DNA of 64,000 bases, from NCBI RefSeq assembly GCF_023638055.1, contig NZ_JAKRVY010000007.1, positions 144,532 through 208,531 of the forward strand, given 5' to 3'. Origin of the DNA: Natranaeroarchaeum aerophilus (GTDB lineage: Archaea; Halobacteriota; Halobacteria; Halobacteriales; Natronoarchaeaceae). The position numbers and the translations under genes were made by a program. The notes under the pieces are model-generated. The model did not search any database. It was not told where the DNA came from and saw nothing but the letters and a program-made list of their open reading frames with translations. Of the stretch, positions 1-7,774 are shown in pieces; the first letter of the stretch is position 1; the number at the start of each line of letters is the position of its first letter.

Positions 1-644
1 ATGCCGGTCCCACGCTCGACGAGGTCATCGGTCAGGTCCCAGAAAGCGAGGTATGTCTCCCAGTCAAAGCCAGTGTACGGCTCGTCGAGCAAGAGGACGT
101 CGGGATCGTGGAGCAGGGCCACCGAAGGGTTGACCTTCTGTCGGTTGCCGCCAGAAAGCCGATCGATCCGCGTATCGAGGTACTGCTCGTAGCCGAGACG
201 GTCGGCGAGCCAGGCAAGTTGCTCGTCGCGGCGGTCGGACGAGATGCCGTACCCTTCAGCAAACAGGTGGATGGTCTCGCGGACCGTCAGGCGGTCGTAC
301 AACAGCGGCTCCTGCGGACACCAACCGATGGTCCCCCGGCGCTCGACGGTTCCGGCGTCCTGTTCGAGCGTACCGACGAGAATCTGCATCAGTGTCGACT
401 TCCCCGAGCCGTTCTCACCGACGATGCCAACGAGCTCGCCCGAATGGATTGACAGCGAGGCGTCATCGAGAACCTCGACGGTTGGTGAAAACGGAAGCCA
501 GGAGTCGTAGGTCTTTTCGAGACCGATTGCAGCAATCGATGGGGCATCGGTTGCGGGACTCGTCGAGCCGCTGCCATCAGCGATGGCGCTCCGACCACTG
601 TGAGCTACTCCGTCTAAAGTTGTTCTCGCATCGGGTCGAGTCAT
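1..644 (-). CDS. ABC transporter ATP-binding protein, 3' end cut by window edge
   Basis: The minus strand reads an ABC ATPase for about 214 codons from ATG at 644 to the window edge. Walker A (GENGSGKST), a Q-loop (CPQEPLLYDRLTV), the signature LSGGNRQKVN and Walker B (DVLLLDEP) appear in order and at normal spacing, so the nucleotide-binding domain is intact as far as it is visible. Such subunits energise an ABC transporter at the cytoplasmic face; the permease is not in the window and the substrate cannot be told. The first 40 residues are a low-complexity lead before the domain starts, so a later start is possible. A TATA-like stretch lies near 685-700, between this gene and the neighbouring insertion sequence. 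Confidence 0.88.
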   Translation of the reverse strand, partial: MTRPDARTTLDGVAHSGRSAIADGSGSTSPATDAPSIAAIGLEKTYDSWLPFSPTVEVLDDASLSIHSGELVGIVGENGSGKSTLMQILVGTLEQDAGTVERRGTIGWCPQEPLLYDRLTVRETIHLFAEGYGISSDRRDEQLAWLADRLGYEQYLDTRIDRLSGGNRQKVNPSVALLHDPDVLLLDEPYTGFDWETYLAFWDLTDDLVERGTG

Positions 645-898
645 TCGTCCCACCTCTGGAGAATCCTGGTGCGATAACAGACCGGAACAGTATTTATTCG
701 AAACATTCGATGATTCCAACAAAGTAGGGTAGATATCGGTTGGTTCCCACTCGGTTTCGAGATACGAACGGCAAAATAGGCGGTCGAGCTTCTACCAGAT
801 ACAGAGAACTACCAGAACAGCAAGAAGAATCGGCGATTCAGACGAGTGCCGGACAGCGCCGCCGCTCACGAGTTAGCAAACCGAAGGAAGGCGCGGCG

Positions 899-2830
899 TC
901 AGTGCGGCGGTGGCTTCGACCCGAGACCGAACATGCCCTCCGCGACCGCCAGGAACCGGCTAGCCGTCACGAGCGGCGTGTAGTCGGGATCGTCTTCGAC
1001 GGATAGCTTCACCAGAAGGTCAACCAGCCGCCAGCAGTTGCACAGCGTACACGCGAACATGAACCCGAAGAACCGGAGAACCGGGTCTTTACTGCCCGAA
1101 CGCGGCAGGAAGTGACCGACCTTCTTGTAGCCGTTCTCGATCCCCCACCGGTTGCCGTAATTACGAACCATCCGCGCAGCGGCGTGTATCTGCTCTTCCT
1201 CCGGAATCGTGTCCCGGTTCCGTCCACCGCGCTTGTTCGCCAGCGGGTGGTTCGTCTCGAAGACGACATACTGCTCAGCACCGTCGATGTCGTCCTCGCT
1301 GAGCCCTTCTTCCTCTTCCTGCTCGCGGATGTCGTCCACGAGAGAGTCGAACGGGGACTGGTCGGGAAGTTCGTCACCACCGGCCTCTTGGAAGTCGGAG
1401 AGGAGTTCCTGGCGAAGCTCGGACGGGCCGTCATCCTCGTCTTCGTCCTCTTCGTCGGCGAGCACGTGCGGGACGTAGATCGTTTTCCGCGTCGGCATTC
1501 CGGGGCGGTCTTCCTCTTCGACGATTCGGACGGTCTCGCGGTTGTCCCACATCTCGCGCATCCGCTTCTTGTCGTCCGTGTCGCGGCTCTTCTTGTTGAG
1601 GTAGTACGTGGAGTGTTTCTCCGCCGAGTTCTTCGCTGCTTCCGAGTCGAACCCGGCGTCCATCATCACGATCTCCGGGTCGTGGAGCAGGTCGTTCGCC
1701 GTCGCCATCAGTTCGTCCACGATCTCCCCCTTGGTCATGCCGCGCTTCACCGGGATCGCATCGAGGATCAGCGGCACGTCGAGGCCGACGACCTGGACGG
1801 TCGCCCACTGGAAGTAGTGTTGTGTGCGCGTGTCGTTGTCGTTCTTATAGCCGAGAATCCAGTCTTCGGCGTTGCTCCCGTCGGCGTTCCGTTCGACCTC
1901 GCCCGTCCACGGGTGCCCCTTCGTCTGGTCGATAGCGACCTTCATCTTCCCGACCAGTTCGCCCTCGCGGCGAGCCTCCTTGATGAGGTCGCGGGTCACC
2001 TCCTGGTGCAGCTCGCGTACCTCCTCGATGGTGAACTTCTTGAGTTCCCGTCGGTGGGTCGAAGCGTACTGCACGCGCTCGTGGCCGGACTTCGCCATCA
2101 TGTTCCCGAGACCGGATTCGGGGAACACGTCGTCGCTGCTCGTGGCGAGATAGGCGTGGCCATCGAAGAAGTTCGCTTCCGGAATCTGCCAGTTGTGGTG
2201 ACGCTTCAGATGCCAGTGCCGGAGTACCATCGGGCGTGCGTGATCCCACACGTCGGCGGTTTTCTCGATGGTCAGATCACGAACGGTCGGGTGATCTTCA
2301 GTTGGTTCTTCAGTCTCTATATTTTCCTCGGGCAGGAACACATCCTTCGGCGCGGGGAAGCCGTTCTCGCGGCAGTAATCGACGAGGCGCTCGGCGATGA
2401 CGGTGACCGCGCCTCGATGTCGGTCGGTGAACGTCTCTTCCCACACGTCGCGCAGCTGCGTGTAGCTCGGTGGGTCTCCCGGATCGCCCTTGACCGGCCC
2501 TTCGTCAAAGAAGCCGAGCATCTGCGGGAGATCTCGCTCTTTGGCGAGTTGCTCCGCAGTCCGTTTGATTGACCACCCGTTGACCTCGCGGTAGATGTGA
2601 CCGAGTATCCACGATTCGATGGGCGTGTAGTTGTGATGCCACTCCGCGCGTTCATCCGGAATTTCCCCAGAGAATTTCAAGAGTGGAGCGATATCATCGA
2701 TTTGCGGTTCGGATCGGTACGGGAGAGGGCCGCGAAAGCATACCTCGATAGGGCCGTCAATGTGGATGGTTTCGGAGAAATCTATCTCAATTCTGTCTTC
2801 TCCGAAGTCCTCCGTCCCGGTTCCAGACAC
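899..2830 (-). CDS. IS4-superfamily-like DDE transposase (insertion sequence)
   Basis: This 643-residue protein resembles the large DDE transposases of haloarchaeal insertion sequences. The middle has MMDAGFDSEAAKN (likely second catalytic Asp) and the C-terminal part has NRWGIENGYKKV, which matches the Y-x2-R-x3-E-x6-K pattern carrying the catalytic Glu in IS4-like enzymes. Between them sits an unusually acidic insert (about residues 455-525, rich in DEEDED), longer than in most IS4 transposases. The frame is open and looks intact. I looked for terminal inverted repeats in 660-898 and 2831-3060 and found only short weak matches, so the element ends are not fixed. It lies between an ABC ATPase gene and an AT-richer accessory stretch. 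Confidence 0.85.
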   Translation of the reverse strand: MSGTGTEDFGEDRIEIDFSETIHIDGPIEVCFRGPLPYRSEPQIDDIAPLLKFSGEIPDERAEWHHNYTPIESWILGHIYREVNGWSIKRTAEQLAKERDLPQMLGFFDEGPVKGDPGDPPSYTQLRDVWEETFTDRHRGAVTVIAERLVDYCRENGFPAPKDVFLPEENIETEEPTEDHPTVRDLTIEKTADVWDHARPMVLRHWHLKRHHNWQIPEANFFDGHAYLATSSDDVFPESGLGNMMAKSGHERVQYASTHRRELKKFTIEEVRELHQEVTRDLIKEARREGELVGKMKVAIDQTKGHPWTGEVERNADGSNAEDWILGYKNDNDTRTQHYFQWATVQVVGLDVPLILDAIPVKRGMTKGEIVDELMATANDLLHDPEIVMMDAGFDSEAAKNSAEKHSTYYLNKKSRDTDDKKRMREMWDNRETVRIVEEEDRPGMPTRKTIYVPHVLADEEDEDEDDGPSELRQELLSDFQEAGGDELPDQSPFDSLVDDIREQEEEEGLSEDDIDGAEQYVVFETNHPLANKRGGRNRDTIPEEEQIHAAARMVRNYGNRWGIENGYKKVGHFLPRSGSKDPVLRFFGFMFACTLCNCWRLVDLLVKLSVEDDPDYTPLVTASRFLAVAEGMFGLGSKPPPH

Positions 2831-3105
2831 AGTATCGAGCGACTAGTATTCAAACCGGACTTAAAAGAATACCGACTGGTGCACATGCGATGGGAAAGAC
2901 AACTCGAAACATTTGGGTTCCCCGACTCTAACCACCTGCATCTTCAAATATTTCGATAGTGGGTTTTGACCAGAGTGGGTTTGTTGAAATCCCATTCTTC
3001 AGATATATTTTTAACTGAAACAGCTGATTGATGAGATCTGCATATTGACTGAAGAAGGTTCACTCAATGGGTGGAACTATATGCCTCAGAAGCATCCCTC
3101 TGAGC

Positions 3106-3282
3106 ATGGTTGCCCGTGAGAATAAGGTATTCTACGTATTTGGAGCGTCAGCCCTCGTCATATTCTTGGCCCTCGTAGGTTTCACTGAGTACCCATCATG
3201 GGTTAACACTGTAGTTCTCTTTGTAGTCGGAATATTTGTTCCTCTACTCGTCAACGACCTCCTTGATGATCGGGAATCATAG
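3106..3282 (+). CDS. Small two-helix membrane protein, unknown function
   Basis: A 58-residue protein starting MVARENKVFY with two hydrophobic helices (about residues 8-26 and 32-52) and an acidic C-terminus ending LDDRES. An in-frame ATG at 3067 would add 13 residues, but they look like leader rather than membrane protein and I prefer 3106. AT-rich DNA (TATATTTTTAA near 3003-3013) precedes it. I do not recognise a family. It sits alone beside the insertion sequence in lower-GC DNA, so it may have arrived with accessory DNA. Confidence 0.5.
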   Translation: MVARENKVFYVFGASALVIFLALVGFTEYPSWVNTVVLFVVGIFVPLLVNDLLDDRES

Positions 3283-3449
3283 GGGATACCCCACTGCGGT
3301 AACCAAATAGAAAATGAATGCCTGTTGATAAAAATATTCCATATTAAACGGTACGTGCTTGACCAGTACTGAGGGATTGGGGTGTAGAACTATCAACCGC
3401 TAATGATTTCAACAAAGCCTTAAATTCGTATTGTTCGATTAGACGGGTA

Positions 3450-3788
3450 ATGACAGACTGGGAGCGTGTGAGACGGAAACTTGAAGAGGCGGGCTATTCT
3501 GGATTCGAGTTCGATAGCGGCGACACGGCTGTGTCGGGGCTGTCCGGTGAGTGGGTGTCCGGTAAAATCCCACGCGAGGAAGGATTGAAACACGAGAACC
3601 AAACACGTTGGATACGAATTCTCGACGCATTATCATGGGACGGTGGTGCCGTGGATGCTGCTCCAGAAAACGCCCCGGAAAGCATACGCAACATCGCCAC
3701 TGAACACGGGTTGGAAGTCGTGATATTCACCGTCTCTGCCGAGGAGGCGCGTATCGCACTTTGTGACCCCTCAAAACATGATCTGTAA
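3450..3788 (+). CDS. Hypothetical protein, 112 residues
   Basis: The protein starts MTDWERVRRKLEEAGY and has a mixed alpha/beta composition without membrane segments or a recognisable catalytic motif. A TATA-like CTTAAATT at about 3419-3426 lies 25-30 bases before the ATG, which fits the leaderless arrangement common in haloarchaea and supports both the gene and its start. I do not recognise the family. Its neighbours are small membrane proteins and HTH regulators of lower GC content. Confidence 0.6.
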   Translation: MTDWERVRRKLEEAGYSGFEFDSGDTAVSGLSGEWVSGKIPREEGLKHENQTRWIRILDALSWDGGAVDAAPENAPESIRNIATEHGLEVVIFTVSAEEARIALCDPSKHDL

Positions 3789-3980
3789 CGGTGTGTTCGC
3801 AAATCCACCTACCGGTTGTTTCACCTATCGAGCCAGATCTGTTCCAACCGCCCTCAATAGTATAATCGACTGCTAACTGTAGAAAGTAGGTCTATTACGG
3901 CTATCTGTTCAAACTCATGTACGAACAGGGGAGCGGTCAATTCAACACCATTCATTTTCTTCCCGCCCATATGGTATCAT

Positions 3981-4763
3981 ATGACGGAAAGTGACGAACA
4001 GTTCCGAAGTGTCCTCGATCATCGATATAGTACGCTCCGGTATCTCGCTGATTCCCCGGCTTCCAAGCCCAAATTAGTTGACGGATTAGAAACCTCTCGA
4101 TCTACTGTTGATCGTGCGATTAATGACTTGGTTGAAATTGGGTGTGTTACGTCCGAGAATGGGGAATACAGGCCAACGACAGCCGGGCATCTTGCGATGC
4201 GCGAGCACAGGCGATATCGAGAGACGACCCACGCAGTCTCCGAAACCACTGACTTTATTAATCATCTCCCACCGGACACTGGTCTCGATACTAGCCTTCT
4301 TGAACAAGCGACGGTCACGATGTCCAAGGAACACGCCCCTGAGCAGGCACTCACACCAACGATAGATATTTTTGAGCGGGCGACACATATGCGAGGGCTT
4401 GCTCCAGTAGTCCTGAACTTCTACCCGAATCTAATATCGAATCAACTCGCAGAGAGTGACCTCACAGTCGAAATCATCGCCGAAACGGATGTCGTCACAA
4501 CACTACCTGATATCCCAAACACGGGCGATGTATCATTGAGCGATGCCGAAGGTCTCTCTCTTTACGAGACGGACAGTGATCTTCCGTATGCACTCTGGCT
4601 GATGGAAACGCCAACTGAGACGTACGCAGGAATTACGGTGTATGATTCCGGTGGCCCTGCTGGCGTGCTTATTAATGACACGGATGCTGCGGTTCAGTGG
4701 ACAGAGACACAGTACGAGCAATTCCGGGAGAGCGCCCAATTAACCTCTGCATCAGAACTCTAA
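3981..4763 (+). CDS. HTH transcriptional regulator with FilR1-like C-terminal domain
   Basis: A 260-residue protein with an N-terminal winged helix (about 10-75; SKPKLVDGLETSRSTVDRAI is the helix-turn-helix) followed by a long region (about 110-255) resembling the FilR1/DUF1724 sensor domain of archaeal regulators related to methanogenic FilR1. Proteins of this layout are cytoplasmic DNA-binding regulators whose C-terminal half is thought to bind a small molecule. Target genes are unknown; the closest downstream gene is a membrane protein that also carries a winged helix. Lower GC than the core genes to the right. Confidence 0.8.
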   Translation: MTESDEQFRSVLDHRYSTLRYLADSPASKPKLVDGLETSRSTVDRAINDLVEIGCVTSENGEYRPTTAGHLAMREHRRYRETTHAVSETTDFINHLPPDTGLDTSLLEQATVTMSKEHAPEQALTPTIDIFERATHMRGLAPVVLNFYPNLISNQLAESDLTVEIIAETDVVTTLPDIPNTGDVSLSDAEGLSLYETDSDLPYALWLMETPTETYAGITVYDSGGPAGVLINDTDAAVQWTETQYEQFRESAQLTSASEL

Positions 4764-4867
4764 CTCGGCAAGCGGTTGTCTCACCGTTTGGCGGTGATTT
4801 CTTCGCTCCCCGAACATCTGCTTGATGTATGATGTTATGTTGTACGAGCCCGTATCCAAACGTAGAT

Positions 4868-5536
4868 ATGACCACCCGCATTGCATCACTTTACGAGAGC
4901 AAGATTCTCCGAACTGTCGTTGGCACTACTGCCGTACTTGTCGTGCTCGTACGATTCACGGAGATGACGCTCCGGACAGTTGCCCCGATAGTGTTCATGT
5001 TCACGGCAGTGATGGCACACGACGCTCTTGACGAGGCGTACGACCTCCCTGAGGGGGCGAACTGGCTCTTCTACGGAGGTTCCCTTGTCATTGCAGGCCT
5101 CTATCTGACCGTCGTTGATCTCGCTCCGTGGGTCGGTGGAGTGGTGGCCCTTGCCGGTCTCTGGTTCGTCTTCGATGGCGCGACAACGATCCGATATGGC
5201 GCGTCTCAGACGACGCACGAGTATGTGTCTGACCTTGAGGACGAGATGGGTGAAACGATGCTCCGCATGCAGACGTTGAACGTGGTGTATCAGGCTCTGA
5301 AAGAAGCCTCTGTGGCTCAAAGAACCGAAGAGCTTGCGACCGACCTCAACCTTACAGAATCACGCGTCGAACGTGCCCTGGAATTTCTGGAAAGCGAGGG
5401 GCGTATCGAGCAAATAGGGAATCAATATCGTGTGGAACCGCCCCGGTGGGGGCGGGTGACTCCCATTGTCCAATTCCTTGTCTGGTTCCCACGTCGGGTT
5501 GTCCGCCCGTTTCACCGGGTAACTACGAAAGTATAG
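4868..5536 (+). CDS. Membrane protein with C-terminal winged-helix domain
   Basis: Starting at MTTRIASLYE (ATG at 4868), the 222-residue protein has about four hydrophobic helices in residues 15-120, a short linker, then a helix-turn-helix-like segment (about 150-195; LATDLNLTESRVERALEFLE followed by GRIEQIGNQYRV, a typical wing). An upstream in-frame ATG at 4829 gives an extra 13 residues that look non-coding. The combination suggests a membrane-tethered DNA-binding protein or a membrane signal receiver, but function is not known. It follows the FilR1-like regulator by about 100 bases. Confidence 0.7.
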   Translation: MTTRIASLYESKILRTVVGTTAVLVVLVRFTEMTLRTVAPIVFMFTAVMAHDALDEAYDLPEGANWLFYGGSLVIAGLYLTVVDLAPWVGGVVALAGLWFVFDGATTIRYGASQTTHEYVSDLEDEMGETMLRMQTLNVVYQALKEASVAQRTEELATDLNLTESRVERALEFLESEGRIEQIGNQYRVEPPRWGRVTPIVQFLVWFPRRVVRPFHRVTTKV

Positions 5537-5748
5537 CCCCGCTGGACTCTTCGGCCCTCCTCTCCGCAAGAGACCCGTAGTCTGTCTGAACGGAAATTAA
5601 ATTCAGTAAACATTTGCTTGACCGACTGATGGTGAATTCACCGCTCATCGAACAACTACATGATTCTTGCTATTAGAGGGAGTCATAGAGCAGTTCATAC
5701 ACCAACGGTGTTAACCACAGACCAAGTAGATGACAAGCCAGCAGAGAA

Positions 5749-5976
5749 TTAGCTTGTTTGTTTATCGCGGTTCGTTTGTAATCTTGGATACATCCAAACC
5801 CAGATGGCCACCAGAAACACACAGCTGAATAGCCAGACAGGGTCAGTAAATTTGTCACGAAGAAACACAGAGGGCGTTTGTCCGAGTATAAATGCCCCAA
5901 GAGCGCCGACAGCTACGAGGCCTGTCACAAATACACTAATGAAAATAATTGTGTCACGTCTAAATGACGGCTTCAT
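5749..5976 (-). CDS. Small two-helix membrane protein
   Basis: A 75-residue protein starting MKPSFRRDTIIF, with hydrophobic helices at about 9-32 and 45-62 and a basic, hydrophilic end (PRLQTNRDKQTS). The open frame extends to an ATG at 6039, but the added 21 residues are hydrophilic and less convincing. The double-helix pattern with positive residues at the borders is the only evidence; no family recognised. It is isolated and divergent from the regulator at 6326. Confidence 0.5.
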   Translation of the reverse strand: MKPSFRRDTIIFISVFVTGLVAVGALGAFILGQTPSVFLRDKFTDPVWLFSCVFLVAIWVWMYPRLQTNRDKQTS

Positions 5977-6325
5977 ACTCTCCGAATGGTCTCTACGAGT
6001 ATACACTTTCGGTACATTCGCAAGTCTACTTATCAGCATATTCAGTCCGTTCTACAATAAAAACTACCTTGCGAATCGTTCTATGACTCCCTCATAAACG
6101 GCTATTCGGATTGGAACCCGAGGGCCGACGAGTTACATGGGGAGCTGTAGCGACTGACTACATCATATAATTTTCCGTATATTAGTTTTGGGGGGGGGTA
6201 ATGCCACGTCTACCGGCGTTCGAGACCATGGCAATCCAAGCGATAATCAACTACTTCATTGGAATCAGCATTCGGAATGTGCCGAACGTACCGAACAAAC
6301 GGTTTTTATTGTTTCGGTTCGAAGG
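5977..6325. other. Intergenic region upstream of the GbsR-like regulator
   Basis: About 350 bases without a convincing gene. It contains a run of nine G residues (6186-6194) and, at the right end, the promoter region of the regulator at 6326. A plus-strand open frame beginning in this gap at 6188 joins the regulator but its first 46 residues look non-coding. Confidence 0.5.
6290..6318 (+). promoter_or_regulatory. Candidate promoter and self-operator of the GbsR-like gene
   Basis: A TATA-like TTTTTATT (6303-6310) is flanked by imperfect inverted arms, ACCGAACAA on the left and TTGTTTCGGT on the right (one base longer). A further GCCGAACG lies just upstream. The position over the TATA box, 8-16 bases before the ATG at 6326, is what a repressor site would look like. 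Binding by the downstream regulator is an inference. Confidence 0.4.
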
Positions 6326-6874
6326 ATGAATATGGTTAGTGAGGAGATTCTGGCGGCCCGCGAGGAGGTCATCACTGCGATGGAAGCGATTGCTGCGGAG
6401 TATGGACTGCCACGAAGTGTTGGACAGGTCTACGGCGTGCTCTATTTCGCCGACGGCGCGCTCTCGCTGGACTCCCTTGCCGAACGAAGCGGGTATGCAA
6501 AGTCGACTGCAAGCGACGCCGTCCATACGCTTGAGACGCTGTATCTCGCGCGACAGACGAGCCGGCCCGCCGGTGGTCGGCGTGCGTACTTCGAGGCAGA
6601 ACGGGACCTCTGGACAGCGTTCAACCGCATCGCCGTAGAGTCCGGCAGACGGGAAATCGATCTGATGCAGCGCGCGCTAGCGAACGCCGAAGAACAACTG
6701 GAGTCGGTTGACGGCGGAACGGCGGATCTCGATCGGGTCAAGAACCTCCAGGCGACCTACGAACAGATGGCCACGATGCTTGCGGTCCTCGAAAATGCTG
6801 ATCCAGAGGAGCTGATTGACGCTCTGGAACAGACTATCGATTCCAGTGGCTCCACTGACGGTGGATTGCCATGA
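6326..6874 (+). CDS. GbsR/MarR-family transcriptional regulator
   Basis: The 182-residue protein begins MNMVSEEILAAREEV and carries a winged helix-turn-helix (about 35-85) with SLDSLAERSGYAKSTASDAV as recognition region and RPAGGRRAYFEAE as wing, then a helical C-terminal half that probably dimerises. This is the layout of the GbsR branch of MarR regulators, which in other organisms sense osmolyte precursors or other small ligands. The start at 6326 (or 6332) sits 16-23 bases from a TATA-like box, which argues against the longer open frame from 6188. Its targets are not identifiable; an imperfect inverted repeat over its own TATA box suggests autoregulation. Confidence 0.82.
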   Translation: MNMVSEEILAAREEVITAMEAIAAEYGLPRSVGQVYGVLYFADGALSLDSLAERSGYAKSTASDAVHTLETLYLARQTSRPAGGRRAYFEAERDLWTAFNRIAVESGRREIDLMQRALANAEEQLESVDGGTADLDRVKNLQATYEQMATMLAVLENADPEELIDALEQTIDSSGSTDGGLP

Positions 6875-7023
6875 TGGCGATCACTATCTGACAGCGGGCA
6901 CTGACGAAGTATTGAACCCGGACGTCAGTTGTCATTGTTACATCGATTGGCGGACGATTGCGCCGTTTCGGGAACCAGTATTTGGAAAAGTAGTAAATAT
7001 TGGCACATCCTATCCTTCTAGAT

Positions 7024-7761
7024 ATGGCTTCATCCAATCCAGTGTCGTTCGACCACCGGGACAGACAGCGAATCTACGAGTTCGTCGAACGACAGGGAAC
7101 CGTCGATCCGCAAACGGTCCGCTCGGAGCTATTTCCGTCGGATAGTCGGGGGTTCCGCCACCACATTTCCATTCTCCGACGCAACGGTGTGTTAGCACAG
7201 ACGGAAAACGGAGATCTGCGCGTCGCCGTCAGCGCGGGCGGGGAAACACGGGTGACAGAAGAAGGTGTCGAGTGTACCATCAGACCGGCACGTCAGGAAG
7301 ACCTTGCCGGTATCGTCGGCCTGATCAAATCCGTTGCAGCGCCAGGCATTCATATCGTTGCGGAAACCGTTGCCCGCGAAATCGATCGGGACGAGGCATT
7401 GCTTCGGCACAATGATGTCGAATCGCGGATGTTCTTCGTTGCAACCGTCGACGAGGAGGTCATCGGCTGGGTCCATCTCAGCGCCCCTGAAATCGCTAAG
7501 CTGCGACACACCGCGGAGTTGACGCTCGGCGTACTCGAAGAGTACCGTGATCAGGGGATCGGAAACCATCTGCTCGAGCGTGGACTGGACTGGGCTGGAA
7601 CTCACGAGTACGAAAAAGTCTATCAGAGCATCCCTGCAAGCAACCACGCAGCGGTCGAGTTCCTGGAAAACAACGGCTGGGAAGTGGAAGCGATCAGGGA
7701 AGGACACTACAAGATCGACGGCGAGTATATCGACGAAGTGATGCTCGGCATCGAACTGTGA
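7024..7761 (+). CDS. HTH domain fused to GNAT acetyltransferase
   Basis: Starting MASSNPVSFDHRD (ATG 7024), the 245-residue protein has an N-terminal helix-turn-helix-like domain (about 10-65; FRHHISILRRNGVL) and a GNAT acetyltransferase domain (about 82-240) with the acetyl-CoA loop EYRDQGIGNHLLERGL and the following NHAAVEFLENNGWEVE, both typical of the fold. Such proteins transfer an acetyl group to an amine; whether this one acetylates a metabolite or a protein is unknown. The in-frame ATG at 7000 would add eight residues. It stands downstream of the GbsR-like gene on the same strand, 150 bases away, so co-transcription is not certain. Confidence 0.78.
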   Translation: MASSNPVSFDHRDRQRIYEFVERQGTVDPQTVRSELFPSDSRGFRHHISILRRNGVLAQTENGDLRVAVSAGGETRVTEEGVECTIRPARQEDLAGIVGLIKSVAAPGIHIVAETVAREIDRDEALLRHNDVESRMFFVATVDEEVIGWVHLSAPEIAKLRHTAELTLGVLEEYRDQGIGNHLLERGLDWAGTHEYEKVYQSIPASNHAAVEFLENNGWEVEAIREGHYKIDGEYIDEVMLGIEL

Positions 7762-7774
7762 TACTACTTCGCAA

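Noticed and set aside
1112..2572. 486-codon plus-strand open frame over the transposase gene
   Set aside because: It lies antisense to a well-supported transposase, has no recognisable domains and an abnormal Val/Arg/Leu-rich composition; high-GC DNA yields such frames.
738..2930. Possible terminal inverted repeats of the insertion sequence (GGTTCCCACTCGG and TTTCGAG-like matches)
   Set aside because: Matches are short and interrupted, and their distances from the transposase ends differ too much; I do not assign borders.
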